Shown: positions 26,093 through 33,624 of the stretch, piece after piece
How the letters are laid out: every line of letters begins with the position of its first letter
How positions within the stretch are numbered: position 1 is the stretch's first letter
Source: Hyunsoonleella pacifica
Lineage (GTDB): Bacteria; Bacteroidota; Bacteroidia; Flavobacteriales; Flavobacteriaceae
Direction: 5' to 3'
Length of the DNA: 64,000 nt
Assembly: GCF_004310335.1 (NCBI RefSeq)
Contig: NZ_SIRS01000002.1
Location: 434,001 to 498,000, forward strand
Position numbers and translations under genes: made by a program
The notes under the pieces: model-generated
The model's database searches: none
The model's input: only the letters and a program-made list of their open reading frames with translations
What the model was told of the DNA's origin: nothing

Positions 26093-26221
26093 AAATTAAA
26101 CTTGAAGATGCACTTCTATTGTTTTTCTAGACTGAAACTTTATGAATTTAGTTAAAAGTGCTTTTGAAATAACTCCTAAACAATGATGTATTGAAAAAAT
26201 CCTCAAATTTATAAATCAAAA

Positions 26222-26250
26222 AAAGTCGGAAGATTAAAATTTCCGACTTT
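26222..26250. terminator. Bidirectional terminator between the GH99-like gene and ilvE
   Basis: A 10-bp stem (AAAGTCGGAA with TTCCGACTTT) with a nine-base loop, preceded by A-rich and placed between two convergent genes. It lies 130 bases after the hydrolase stop and 68 bases from the aminotransferase stop. Confidence 0.75.
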
Positions 26251-26317
26251 GATGTAAAATGAGTTTCTTTTTATTTTCTAAGTTTAATGTTAAGGAAAAT
26301 AATGGTGCTAAAAACTT

Positions 26318-27382
26318 CTACACTTTATACCTCCAACCAAAAGGGTCTTCAGCTTTATTTGTTTGTATATCGGTAATACGCTTCTTTAAAAAGTCAGCAT
26401 AAGTACTTTCTAATTTTGGTAAATCATAATCTGTACCTTTATATCCAAAGGCAGAAATAGGAGAAACTACAGCAGCAGTACCAGCACCAAACATTTCTTT
26501 AAGACTACCATTTTTTGCAGCATCAACCACTTCAGTTACAGTAATTTTTCTAACCTCAACAGGAATATTTTCGCTCTCAGCAAGTTCAATAATACTCTTA
26601 CGGGTAATACCATCCAATATTCTATCGCTAGTAGGCCCAGTAATAAGCGTATCGTTAATGCGAATAAAAATATTCATTGCACCAGCTTCTTCAATGTATT
26701 CGTGCTTGTGGTCGTCTGTCCATATAACTTGTTGGTAACCCTTAGCTTTTGCCAATTGTGTTGGATAAAATTGTCCAGCATAATTACCACCAGCTTTAGC
26801 AAAACCTACACCTCCATTAGCGGAGCGTGAGTACTTTTCTTCAATTAAAACCTTTACTTCTCCAGAGAAATAAGACCCAGAAGGCGCAGTACAAATTATA
26901 AACTTATATTCATCAGCTGGAGAGGCATGAAACCCCTGTCCTGATGCAAATACAAACGGACGAATATATAATGAACTCCCTTCGTTGGTAGGGATCCAAT
27001 CTTTATCTAATTTTAATAGAGTAATTAAGCCATCCATGAAATATGCTTTTGGTAACTCTGGAATAGATAAACGTTTCGACGAAATATTTAAACGGTTACA
27101 ATTATCTTCAGGTCTAAATAACCAGACATTTTCATCAGCATCTTTATAAGCTTTCATACCTTCAAAGACCGATTGTCCGTAATGGAAAATCTTTGCAGAT
27201 GGATCTAATGTTAAAGGTTGGTAAGGCATTATTTTTGGTGCATGCCACTTACCATCTTTATAATCGCATACGAGCATGTGGTCTGAAAAAACACTTCCAA
27301 ACTTTAAATCATCAAAGTCCACCTCATTTATTTTACTGGACTTTGTTTTTATAATCTCAATGTCGTTGATTATAGTACTCAT
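26318..27382 (-). CDS. ilvE: Branched-chain amino-acid aminotransferase
   Basis: A 354-residue fold-type IV PLP enzyme that interconverts Leu, Ile and Val with their 2-oxoacids. The PLP lysine is in GFAKAGGNYAGQ (residues about 195-206), and EYIEEAGAMNIF and GTAAVVSPISAFGY complete the cofactor and substrate sites. It resembles the longer eukaryote-type/BCAT2 group rather than short E. coli IlvE. It is monocistronic and divergent from the DUF4920 gene. It links to the fused E1 enzyme at 3152 in branched-chain metabolism. Confidence 0.94.
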   Translation of the reverse strand: MSTIINDIEIIKTKSSKINEVDFDDLKFGSVFSDHMLVCDYKDGKWHAPKIMPYQPLTLDPSAKIFHYGQSVFEGMKAYKDADENVWLFRPEDNCNRLNISSKRLSIPELPKAYFMDGLITLLKLDKDWIPTNEGSSLYIRPFVFASGQGFHASPADEYKFIICTAPSGSYFSGEVKVLIEEKYSRSANGGVGFAKAGGNYAGQFYPTQLAKAKGYQQVIWTDDHKHEYIEEAGAMNIFIRINDTLITGPTSDRILDGITRKSIIELAESENIPVEVRKITVTEVVDAAKNGSLKEMFGAGTAAVVSPISAFGYKGTDYDLPKLESTYADFLKKRITDIQTNKAEDPFGWRYKV

Positions 27383-27400
27383 GTCATATTAATTTAGCTT

Positions 27401-27408
27401 ACAAATTT
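27401..27408 (-). promoter_or_regulatory. Candidate minus-7 box for ilvE
   Basis: On the minus strand the octamer TAAATTTG fits TAnnTTTG exactly and lies 18 bases before the ilvE start. The nearest upstream TTG is about 14 bases away, closer than the usual spacing, so this is tentative. Confidence 0.3.
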
Positions 27409-27473
27409 ATAAAATTCATTCTCAAAAATGCGGTATCTTTACATAAATGCTTTAAAATTATAAATTTTATAAA

Positions 27474-27932
27474 ATGAAAAAATTTTCTCTACTGGCAATA
27501 TGTTTTATGGTACTTATTTCATGCGATAAGAATTATACTTCTTTTGGTAAAGAAATACAATCTAAAGACGCTATAATTGCCAAATCTATGGCAGCACACT
27601 ACGAAACTATGCAACAAGGAGACAGCATAAATGCAAAGATAAAAGCTACAGTAAATAAGGTATGTCAAGCCAAAGGATGTTGGATGACGTTAGATTTGGG
27701 AGAAAACAAAGAAGTTATGGTAAAATTTAAGGATTATGGCTTTTTTGTCCCCAAGGATATTTCTGGAAAAGAAGTAATCATTAACGGAAAAGCTTTTGTA
27801 AAAGAAGTTTCAGTAGATGAGCAACGCCATTATGCCACAGATTCTGGCAAATCTACAGATGAAATTGCGGCTATTACAGAGCCAAAGCGCACATATTCCT
27901 TTGAGGCAGATGGTGTTTTAGTTGCACCCTAA
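27474..27932 (+). CDS. DUF4920 family lipoprotein
   Basis: A 152-residue lipoprotein (lipobox VLISCDK, Cys17). The core KATVNKVCQAKGCWMTLDLG is diagnostic for DUF4920, and the following MVKFKDYGFFVPKDISGKEVIINGKAF is an OB-fold-like beta pattern. The two Cys of CQAKGC and the His of RHYATDSGK could bind a metal. Family members are frequent in Bacteroidota and lack a known role. Divergent from ilvE across a 91-base gap. Confidence 0.85.
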   Translation: MKKFSLLAICFMVLISCDKNYTSFGKEIQSKDAIIAKSMAAHYETMQQGDSINAKIKATVNKVCQAKGCWMTLDLGENKEVMVKFKDYGFFVPKDISGKEVIINGKAFVKEVSVDEQRHYATDSGKSTDEIAAITEPKRTYSFEADGVLVAP

Positions 27933-27949
27933 AATTTTGGTACTACACA

Positions 27950-28036
27950 CAAGGGGGCGGACTTGCCTGCCGGCAAGCAGGCTTTTCGTTAATAGTTTTT
28001 GCTTCCCGCTGTAGTGGGACCAAAAACTGCCACTAC
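27950..28036. repeat. GC-rich hairpin-forming intergenic element
   Basis: A patch of much higher GC than its surroundings. It contains an inverted repeat GCCTGC/GCAGGC (27964-27982), an 8-bp pair AGTTTTTG/CAAAAACT (27994-28001 and 28021-28028) enclosing TTCCC/GGGA, and a 7-bp pair GTAGTGG/CCACTAC (28011-28017 and 28030-28036). The last two pairs overlap and so exclude each other. It looks like a dispersed extragenic element, but only one copy is in this window. Confidence 0.5.
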
Positions 28037-28124
28037 TATCCTTAGCGCACCTGTCAGCCAATTTCATTTACTTAAATGAAGTTTTAAATTATTTGCAAAC
28101 TAAACTACCTCACTCAAGGACTTA

Positions 28125-28808
28125 ATGAAACGAAACATAATAAAAACAGCAGATGGCTCTACAACCATACATCTTCCAGACTGGGATGAGCAATACCATT
28201 CCAAACATGGGGCTATTCAGGAAGCATACCATGTATTTATAAAATATGGGTTGAATCATGTGTATGATTTAGAAGATAAAACAAAGCCTTTAAAGCAAAA
28301 GTTTATATTAGAAATAGGCTTTGGTACAGGGCTAAATGCATTTATAACATATTTAGAAGCAGAAAAATTAAAACTAAATATCAATTATGTTGGAGTAGAA
28401 GGTTATCCAGTTTTAAACGAAGAAATCAAACTTTTAAATTATCCTTCTGAATTAGGTGTAGAAGATAAAAAGTCAATATTTCAGCAATTACATGATATAG
28501 ACTGGGAGCATACACATAAAATAAATAAACACTTTTCATTAACTAAACAACAAAAAATGTTTGATGAAATAGAAGATGAAAACAAGTATGATCTTATTTA
28601 CTTTGATGCATTTGGAGCTAGAGTGCAGCCAGAATTATGGACAGAACTTGTCTTTAAGACAATGTATAACGCTTTAAAAGAAAAAGGTGTTTTAGTTACA
28701 TATTCTGCTAAAGGTAGCGTACGAAGAGCAATGCAGTCTGTTGGATTTACAGTAGAAAGATTACCCGGCCCACCAGGCAAACGAGAAATGCTGAGAGCAA
28801 CTAAATAA
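28125..28808 (+). CDS. mnmD: tRNA (5-methylaminomethyl-2-thiouridylate)-methyltransferase MnmD
   Basis: A 227-residue SAM-dependent methyltransferase that makes the last step of mnm5s2U34 in tRNA, as a stand-alone version of the N-terminal domain of MnmC. Visible: NIIKTADGSTTIHLPDWDEQYHSKHGAIQEA at the start, the SAM motif ILEIGFGTGLNAF (about residues 65-77), YDLIYFDAFGARVQPELW and VTYSAKGSVRRAMQSVGF, ending PGPPGKREMLRA. All are diagnostic of the family. No FAD domain follows, so the oxidase half of MnmC is absent here. Confidence 0.93.
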   Translation: MKRNIIKTADGSTTIHLPDWDEQYHSKHGAIQEAYHVFIKYGLNHVYDLEDKTKPLKQKFILEIGFGTGLNAFITYLEAEKLKLNINYVGVEGYPVLNEEIKLLNYPSELGVEDKKSIFQQLHDIDWEHTHKINKHFSLTKQQKMFDEIEDENKYDLIYFDAFGARVQPELWTELVFKTMYNALKEKGVLVTYSAKGSVRRAMQSVGFTVERLPGPPGKREMLRATK

Positions 28809-28881
28809 TTTAATCTGTTAAACCTTACTTAAACTTTGGTTAATAGGTATTAGCTTTTTGTAAATTTATATAAAAAAAGGA

Positions 28882-29787
28882 ATGCGAGTTTTAATAACAG
28901 GAGCAACAGGGTTAGTTGGGCAGGAAATTGTTAAGCTTTGTCATGAAAGAGAAATAAAAGTAAACTACTTAACTACTCGAAAATCCAAAATCTCAAAAGA
29001 CGATAATTATCAAGGGTTTCACTGGAATATTAAAGCTCAAGATATTGATACTAATTGTTTTAAAAATGTAGATGCTATCATCCATTTAGCAGGAGCTTCA
29101 ATTTCTAAGAGATGGACAGACAGCTATAAAAAAGAAATTATTGATAGTAGAGTGGAAAGTACACGTCTTTTAATACATAGTTTAAAAGGGGAGTCACATA
29201 CTGTCAAACAAATTGTATCAGCTAGTGCTATAGGTATTTACCCAGATTCGCTAACCAAATATTATGATAGAACTAATGAAGAGGTAAACAGTTCCTTTTT
29301 AGGTAAAGTGGTTAGTGCATGGGAGAATGAGGTTGATGGTTTTTCAGGCTTAGATATTAAAGTTTCTAAAATTAGAATAGGTTTAGTTTTATCAAGTAAA
29401 GGCGGTGCACTCAAAGAAATTATTAAACCAATAAAAATTGGTGCAGGTGCTGCTTTTGGTTCAGGTAAGCAATGGCAGTCTTGGGTTCATATTCAAGATT
29501 TAGCTAGTATGTTTCTATTTGTATTAGAAAATAAGCTGCAAGGTGTTTTTAATGGTGTGGCCCCCAATCCAGTAACTAATGCAGAATTAACTAAAGCAGC
29601 TTCTAAGGTTCTTAAAAAACCATTCTTTCTGCCAAATGTTCCTAAATTTCTCATGAAATTTGTTTTAGGAGAAATGTATATTATTTTATTTGAAAGTCAG
29701 CGTGTGAGTTCTAAAGATATAGAGCAAAAAGGTTTTGAATTCAAGTTTCATCATCTTCAACCTGCTTTAGTTGACTTGTTGTGTTAA
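28882..29787 (+). CDS. TIGR01777 family NAD(P)-dependent epimerase/oxidoreductase
   Basis: A 301-residue extended SDR. The Rossmann motif is MRVLITGATGLVGQEIV, then IIHLAGASISKRWT, the family's diagnostic GASI.. RWT segment, and a C-terminal DUF1731-like end (PNPVTNAELTKAASKVLKKP, FELKFHHLQPAL-like text). These proteins resemble YfcH and plant SulA-like epimerases; the substrate is unknown. Monocistronic with a 73-base leader after mnmD. Confidence 0.9.
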   Translation: MRVLITGATGLVGQEIVKLCHEREIKVNYLTTRKSKISKDDNYQGFHWNIKAQDIDTNCFKNVDAIIHLAGASISKRWTDSYKKEIIDSRVESTRLLIHSLKGESHTVKQIVSASAIGIYPDSLTKYYDRTNEEVNSSFLGKVVSAWENEVDGFSGLDIKVSKIRIGLVLSSKGGALKEIIKPIKIGAGAAFGSGKQWQSWVHIQDLASMFLFVLENKLQGVFNGVAPNPVTNAELTKAASKVLKKPFFLPNVPKFLMKFVLGEMYIILFESQRVSSKDIEQKGFEFKFHHLQPALVDLLC

Positions 29788-29931
29788 TAGAAATACATCG
29801 ACACATATGCATATACTTTTTCCTTAATTTAGATACGATATTTGTTAGTATTTATTGAAATGTATCTTTTCTTCAAATTTAAATAGTATTTATTAAAAGA
29901 AGATTCCTATTATTATATAAGTTGTAAATAG

Positions 29932-29970
29932 TAAAGCGCAAGTTAAATAACTCACGCTTTACTTTCTTTT
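29932..29970. terminator. Bidirectional terminator
   Basis: Arms TAAAGCG (29932-29938) and CGCTTTA (29955-29961), with inner pairing AGTT/AACT and a small internal loop, followed by a T-rich run. It lies between two convergent genes. Confidence 0.65.
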
Positions 29971-29987
29971 TCAATATTAAGAAGTAT

Positions 29988-30356
29988 CTATTCTGAGTGG
30001 GTAAATATCTTATTAGTGATTATCCAACGGTTATCAATTTTTGATAGCGATAAGTAATCATAATAGTTATATCCCAACATGGGAACATGCAATTTTGCCA
30101 TGGCTATTTTACCCATAATATCAATGCCTATTATTTTCATTTTAAAAGATTCTTTCAATTCTTTAGGACTTTGTCTGTTTTTAACTCCTTCAAGATAGTC
30201 TTTAATACTTTTTAAATAATCAACACCTTTAATATCTCCATATATGTGTGAGTTTTCATGAAAACAAGTTTCAAGTTTTAAAACATCTCCATAAAAGATA
30301 CCTTCAAAGTAATTAGTTATTAAATTTTCGATTTGTTTTATATTCTCTCTATACAT
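29988..30356 (-). CDS. NTF2-like/lumazine-binding-like protein
   Basis: A 122-residue cone-fold protein of the nuclear-transport-factor-2-like superfamily. NYFEGIFYGDVLKLETCFHENSHIYGDI and YYDYLSLSKIDNRWIITNKIFTH are typical of PF12893-type proteins. The frame extends upstream to 30407 into the SDR gene, but the Met at 30356 is the natural start, 13 bases after the SDR stop. It is the last gene of a small operon with SDR and tautomerase. Such proteins act as small-molecule binding or isomerase subunits; no specific function is proposed. Confidence 0.75.
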   Translation of the reverse strand: MYRENIKQIENLITNYFEGIFYGDVLKLETCFHENSHIYGDIKGVDYLKSIKDYLEGVKNRQSPKELKESFKMKIIGIDIMGKIAMAKLHVPMLGYNYYDYLSLSKIDNRWIITNKIFTHSE

Positions 30357-30369
30357 AAGTTTTGTTTTT

Positions 30370-31113
30370 TTAAATGGTATGACCAACAGTATGTCCGCCA
30401 GCCACATTAATAGTTTCTCCTGTTATAAAGCCACTATTGGCTAGGTAATAAGCAGCCTCAGATATTTCGTTTGCCTCTCCAATTCTATTTAAAAGATGGA
30501 GTCCTGCTAAACTGTCAGCGTTTTCAATACCCATTTTTTCTTGTAATGGGCTTCTTATTATTCCAGGAGCAATGGTGTTAACCTTAATATTGTTTTTGCC
30601 AAACTCTGCGGCGAGTTGTCGTGTAAGTGAATGGATAGCACCCTTACTAGTCAATGGAGCTGTAGCAGGGAATCCGCCAATAGCATGATCCACAAGTACA
30701 GTACCAATATTTATTATAGAACCATTGTTCTGTTTTATCATTTGTGGAATTACTGCTTGTGAGGTAAAGTAAGTTCCTTTTAAATTTACGCCCCAATAAA
30801 GCTCTAAATCTTTTTCTTCAACATCTAAAAAAGGCTTTGGAGCAAAAACACCAGCGTTGTTGATTAATACATCAATTGAGTTGTATGTTTTAAGTGCTAA
30901 TTGCACTAATTTTTGTCCAGTTTCCTTTTTGCTAATGTCGCCAACCATATAAATGGCATTGGTTGGAGACCCGAGTGCCTCGTAAGCGCGTTTTAAATTG
31001 TTTTCATTTGCAGAATTCATAACAACATTACTTTCTCTTGCTATAAAATACTTTGCAATTTCTTTACCGATTCCTGTTGATGCTCCAGAAATAATTACTG
31101 TTTTATTTTTCAT
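30370..31113 (-). CDS. Short-chain dehydrogenase/reductase
   Basis: A 247-residue classical SDR. The cofactor motif TGxxxGIG is seen as ISGASTGIGKEIA, then NNAGVFAPKPF. The catalytic segment is atypical: where most classical SDRs have Ser and YxxxK, this has IINIGTVLVDHAIGGFPATAPLTSKGAI, in which the Tyr appears replaced by Ala-Pro-Leu-Thr before SKGA. The lysine (TSK) is kept. The activity may therefore be altered. It lies one base after the tautomerase stop. Confidence 0.85.
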   Translation of the reverse strand: MKNKTVIISGASTGIGKEIAKYFIARESNVVMNSANENNLKRAYEALGSPTNAIYMVGDISKKETGQKLVQLALKTYNSIDVLINNAGVFAPKPFLDVEEKDLELYWGVNLKGTYFTSQAVIPQMIKQNNGSIINIGTVLVDHAIGGFPATAPLTSKGAIHSLTRQLAAEFGKNNIKVNTIAPGIIRSPLQEKMGIENADSLAGLHLLNRIGEANEISEAAYYLANSGFITGETINVAGGHTVGHTI

Positions 31114-31114
31114 T

Positions 31115-31312
31115 TTACTCGTTTTTGGTTCCTAAATATTGTCTTCCATTTACACCCCAATTTGCAACTGGTATTTCATCAATAACTACATGCGTTGTTT
31201 CAGGGTTTTTGTTAAGGATATCAACCACAAGTTGTGTGGCTCCTTTTATTAATTTTTGCTTTTGTTCTTGTGTTACTTGTTCGTCAGTAACTCTAATGTT
31301 AATGTATGGCAT
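31115..31312 (-). CDS. 4-oxalocrotonate tautomerase-family protein
   Basis: A 65-residue tautomerase subunit. The catalytic proline directly follows the initiator Met (MPYINIRVTDE), which fixes the start at 31312 although the frame is open to 31384. The core VIDEIPVANWGVNGRQY is typical of the 4-OT family; the Arg for the substrate carboxylate is in the TDEQVTQEQK to NGR region. It is the first gene of a three-gene unit with SDR and NTF2-like protein. Confidence 0.88.
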   Translation of the reverse strand: MPYINIRVTDEQVTQEQKQKLIKGATQLVVDILNKNPETTHVVIDEIPVANWGVNGRQYLGTKNE

Positions 31313-31432
31313 AACTTTTTTTATTAAATTATTTGTTATGCAAAATTGTAGAGAACAGCCTTTTCCAGAAAGGAGGTATATCACTTATTTTGTGTGATAT
31401 AAATCACATTTTAATGAGAAGAAATAATACTA

Positions 31433-31996
31433 TTAAGAATTCAATCTACTTAATGTCTCTCTAGAGACTCCCAAATAGGAGGCAATCATTTTTTTGGGAA
31501 CACGTTGAAATAGTTTTGGATATTGTTCTAGTAGCAAATTGTATTTTTCCTTAGAAGAGTTTTTTAGTAAGGATAAAATTCTATTTTGAAGAGCTATTCG
31601 ACCAATTTTACTTTTTTTTGCCCAAAAACGCTCCATTTTGTGCATTTCTGCAGTAAGTTTTTCTCTATTTTCAAAAGTGATATATAATAACTCACTATCT
31701 TCAATACAGTCTATAGAGGTTTTTGACTCAATTTGTCTTACAAAAGATTCATAATCTGTAATCCACCAGTTTTCCATTCCAAATTGAAGTATGTGTTCTT
31801 TGCCGTTATCATCTATAAAATAACTTTTTAAGCAGCCCTTTAATATCCAGTATTCTTTATTTACTATATCTCCTGCTTGAACAATGTATTGATGTTTCCG
31901 TTTTTTTATTTTTTGAAAATGACTTAAAACAAAATCGAATTCTTCATCAGTAAGGTTGATTATTTCTTCAATATGTTGTCTTAACGGATGTGTCAT
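31433..31996 (-). CDS. Crp/Fnr-family transcriptional regulator
   Basis: A 187-residue protein with a cyclic-nucleotide-binding-type beta roll (residues about 20-110; RKHQYIVQAGDIVNKEYWILKGCLKSYFIDDNGKEHILQFGMENWWI) and a C-terminal winged HTH with KMIASYLGVSRETLSRL. This is the flavobacterial Crp-like group that lacks most cNMP contact residues, so the effector is unknown. It lies upstream of and parallel to the tautomerase-SDR-NTF2 genes and is a plausible local regulator. Confidence 0.88.
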   Translation of the reverse strand: MTHPLRQHIEEIINLTDEEFDFVLSHFQKIKKRKHQYIVQAGDIVNKEYWILKGCLKSYFIDDNGKEHILQFGMENWWITDYESFVRQIESKTSIDCIEDSELLYITFENREKLTAEMHKMERFWAKKSKIGRIALQNRILSLLKNSSKEKYNLLLEQYPKLFQRVPKKMIASYLGVSRETLSRLNS

Positions 31997-32053
31997 TGAT
32001 GTTTTTCCAGTATTTTGAGATTAAAGTGTAGCTCATGATTTTTGGAGTAGGCT

Positions 32054-32419
32054 TTATTTTACCAAATACATACCAGCAAAAACAGCTAAAAATCCAATAA
32101 TAAAACTAGCTATAGTATATATGGCAAAACTGAAAAAATCGCCAGTTTTTAAAAACACATGGTTTTCATAAGCAAAAGTAGAGAAGGTGGTAAAACCTCC
32201 ACAAAATCCAGTTGCTAGCAGAAGTGTTTGGTTTTGCGATAACGAATCATTCTTGGCAGCTAAACCTAAAATAATACCAATTATTAAGCTTCCTAAAATG
32301 TTTGCAGCAAATGTACCGTAGGGAATGCCATTCTCAGTACTATTTAAAAATTTTCCTATAAGGTATCGTAATACACTACCAAATCCACCTCCAATAAAAA
32401 CTAATAACAGTTGCTTCAT
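32054..32419 (-). CDS. crcB: Fluoride channel CrcB/Fluc
   Basis: A 121-residue membrane protein with four transmembrane helices that exports fluoride as a dual-topology dimer. The signature GFCGGFTTFSTFAYE (residues about 71-85) and GGGFGSVLRYLIGKFLN near the start are diagnostic. Only 3 bases separate it from the SRPBCC gene, which is translated first. No fluoride riboswitch was recognised upstream of that gene. Confidence 0.94.
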   Translation of the reverse strand: MKQLLLVFIGGGFGSVLRYLIGKFLNSTENGIPYGTFAANILGSLIIGIILGLAAKNDSLSQNQTLLLATGFCGGFTTFSTFAYENHVFLKTGDFFSFAIYTIASFIIGFLAVFAGMYLVK

Positions 32420-32422
32420 ATA

Positions 32423-33442
32423 CTATTTCAAAGCAATATAAATTTCAGTTATCCAATCTGCAGGGTTAGGGTAGTCCATAGGATCATTAGTGTAAGCCTC
32501 TAGCATTGGACCATTTTCGTCTGTTATCAAGCCATTTTTATCTATGTACTTCATAGCCGTTTCCCATGCTTCTTTTAAGTTGTCATAGTTTCCTGTAAGT
32601 GTAGTTTTTAAAGCTTTAAAAGATTTTAATTGACCTGTGAGAATATCAGGGTTAGTAGATATTATTTTACTTGTAGTAGGAATACAACATGAAAACATAA
32701 CGGTGTTATTAGCTTCATCCCACTTATGGTAATAAGTAAAAGGAGCTCCAGCCATTTTAATATTATTTTTCATTGCGTAGTCTCCTAATTTTGGCATCAT
32801 TTGTTGAATATGTTTCGACTTATCAGGAATTTTGCAAGACACTGTATTATAAATGTAAAAACCACCGCCATGTTCTGTAATATTATTTACACTTATGCGG
32901 TATTTTTTCATACCAGCCACCAATATGCTATCCAGTTTTTCTAAACTTCGTTCATAGTGTGGACCTATTTGCTTTTCCATACCTCCCATAAGAGTTGAGA
33001 ACATTTTAAAACCAAAACCTAAATCTTTGCCAGAAATAGTCCAAGTAGCCTCTGTAGTGCCATCTGGGTTCGGGGTAAAAGCCCAAGTAATATCAGAAGG
33101 CGGAAAATCTGCAAATTGCATTTCTTGATGTATAGATGTATTAGGTACGGCTTTAGTAGTTTTCATAGTGCCAATACCATCTTTATCTTCCCATTTATAA
33201 GAAGCACCTATGCCTGATGTTTTTTCTGGAAGTGTTATTTTCATGTTTGGGTCTGCTTCAGCCCAAGAAGACCAAGCTTCCCAATTTTTATAATCAATAA
33301 CATTATTATATAACACTGAAGATGGCGCATTTATGGTTTTTGTTCGAGTAACTTCAAAGGAATTAGGCTGTACTGCAATATAAATTGCTAACCCAATTAT
33401 TGCAATAAGTAGCAAAAAGAAAATATACTTTAAAGCTTTCAT
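32423..33442 (-). CDS. SRPBCC domain protein fused to a GyrI/AraC-effector-like domain
   Basis: A 339-residue protein with an N-terminal membrane anchor (ALKYIFFLLLIAIIGLAIYIAV), an SRPBCC (polyketide-cyclase-like) domain from about residue 25 to 175 (FEVTRTKTINAPSSVLYNNVIDYKNWEAWSSWAE), and a C-terminal GyrI-like small-molecule-binding domain (about residues 185-339; GGGFYIYN, then TYYHKWDEANNTVMFSCCIP). Both parts bind hydrophobic ligands in other families. It is co-transcribed with crcB. This architecture recurs in Bacteroidota; role unknown. Confidence 0.8.
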   Translation of the reverse strand: MKALKYIFFLLLIAIIGLAIYIAVQPNSFEVTRTKTINAPSSVLYNNVIDYKNWEAWSSWAEADPNMKITLPEKTSGIGASYKWEDKDGIGTMKTTKAVPNTSIHQEMQFADFPPSDITWAFTPNPDGTTEATWTISGKDLGFGFKMFSTLMGGMEKQIGPHYERSLEKLDSILVAGMKKYRISVNNITEHGGGFYIYNTVSCKIPDKSKHIQQMMPKLGDYAMKNNIKMAGAPFTYYHKWDEANNTVMFSCCIPTTSKIISTNPDILTGQLKSFKALKTTLTGNYDNLKEAWETAMKYIDKNGLITDENGPMLEAYTNDPMDYPNPADWITEIYIALK

Positions 33443-33624
33443 TTTAATAGGTTTTTGTTTAAAACAAATATAGTCAATTTTAAAATTTGGATTTAATATT
33501 TGTTACATTTGTTTAGTAAAACAGGGGTTTTAGCAACTATTTATTCATTATTACTGGTTATCCATAACTTAAATGAAATAAACACTTACTCAATTAATAA
33601 TAAACTAAAACATTAGCTGAAATT

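Noticed and set aside
27950-28036. Possible tRNA or integron attC site in the GC-rich patch
   Set aside because: No cloverleaf with T-loop TTCRA was found, and the conserved attC core ends (GTTRRRY) are not matched.
31115-31384. Longer version of the tautomerase starting at 31384
   Set aside because: The catalytic proline must follow the initiator Met, which fixes the start at 31312.
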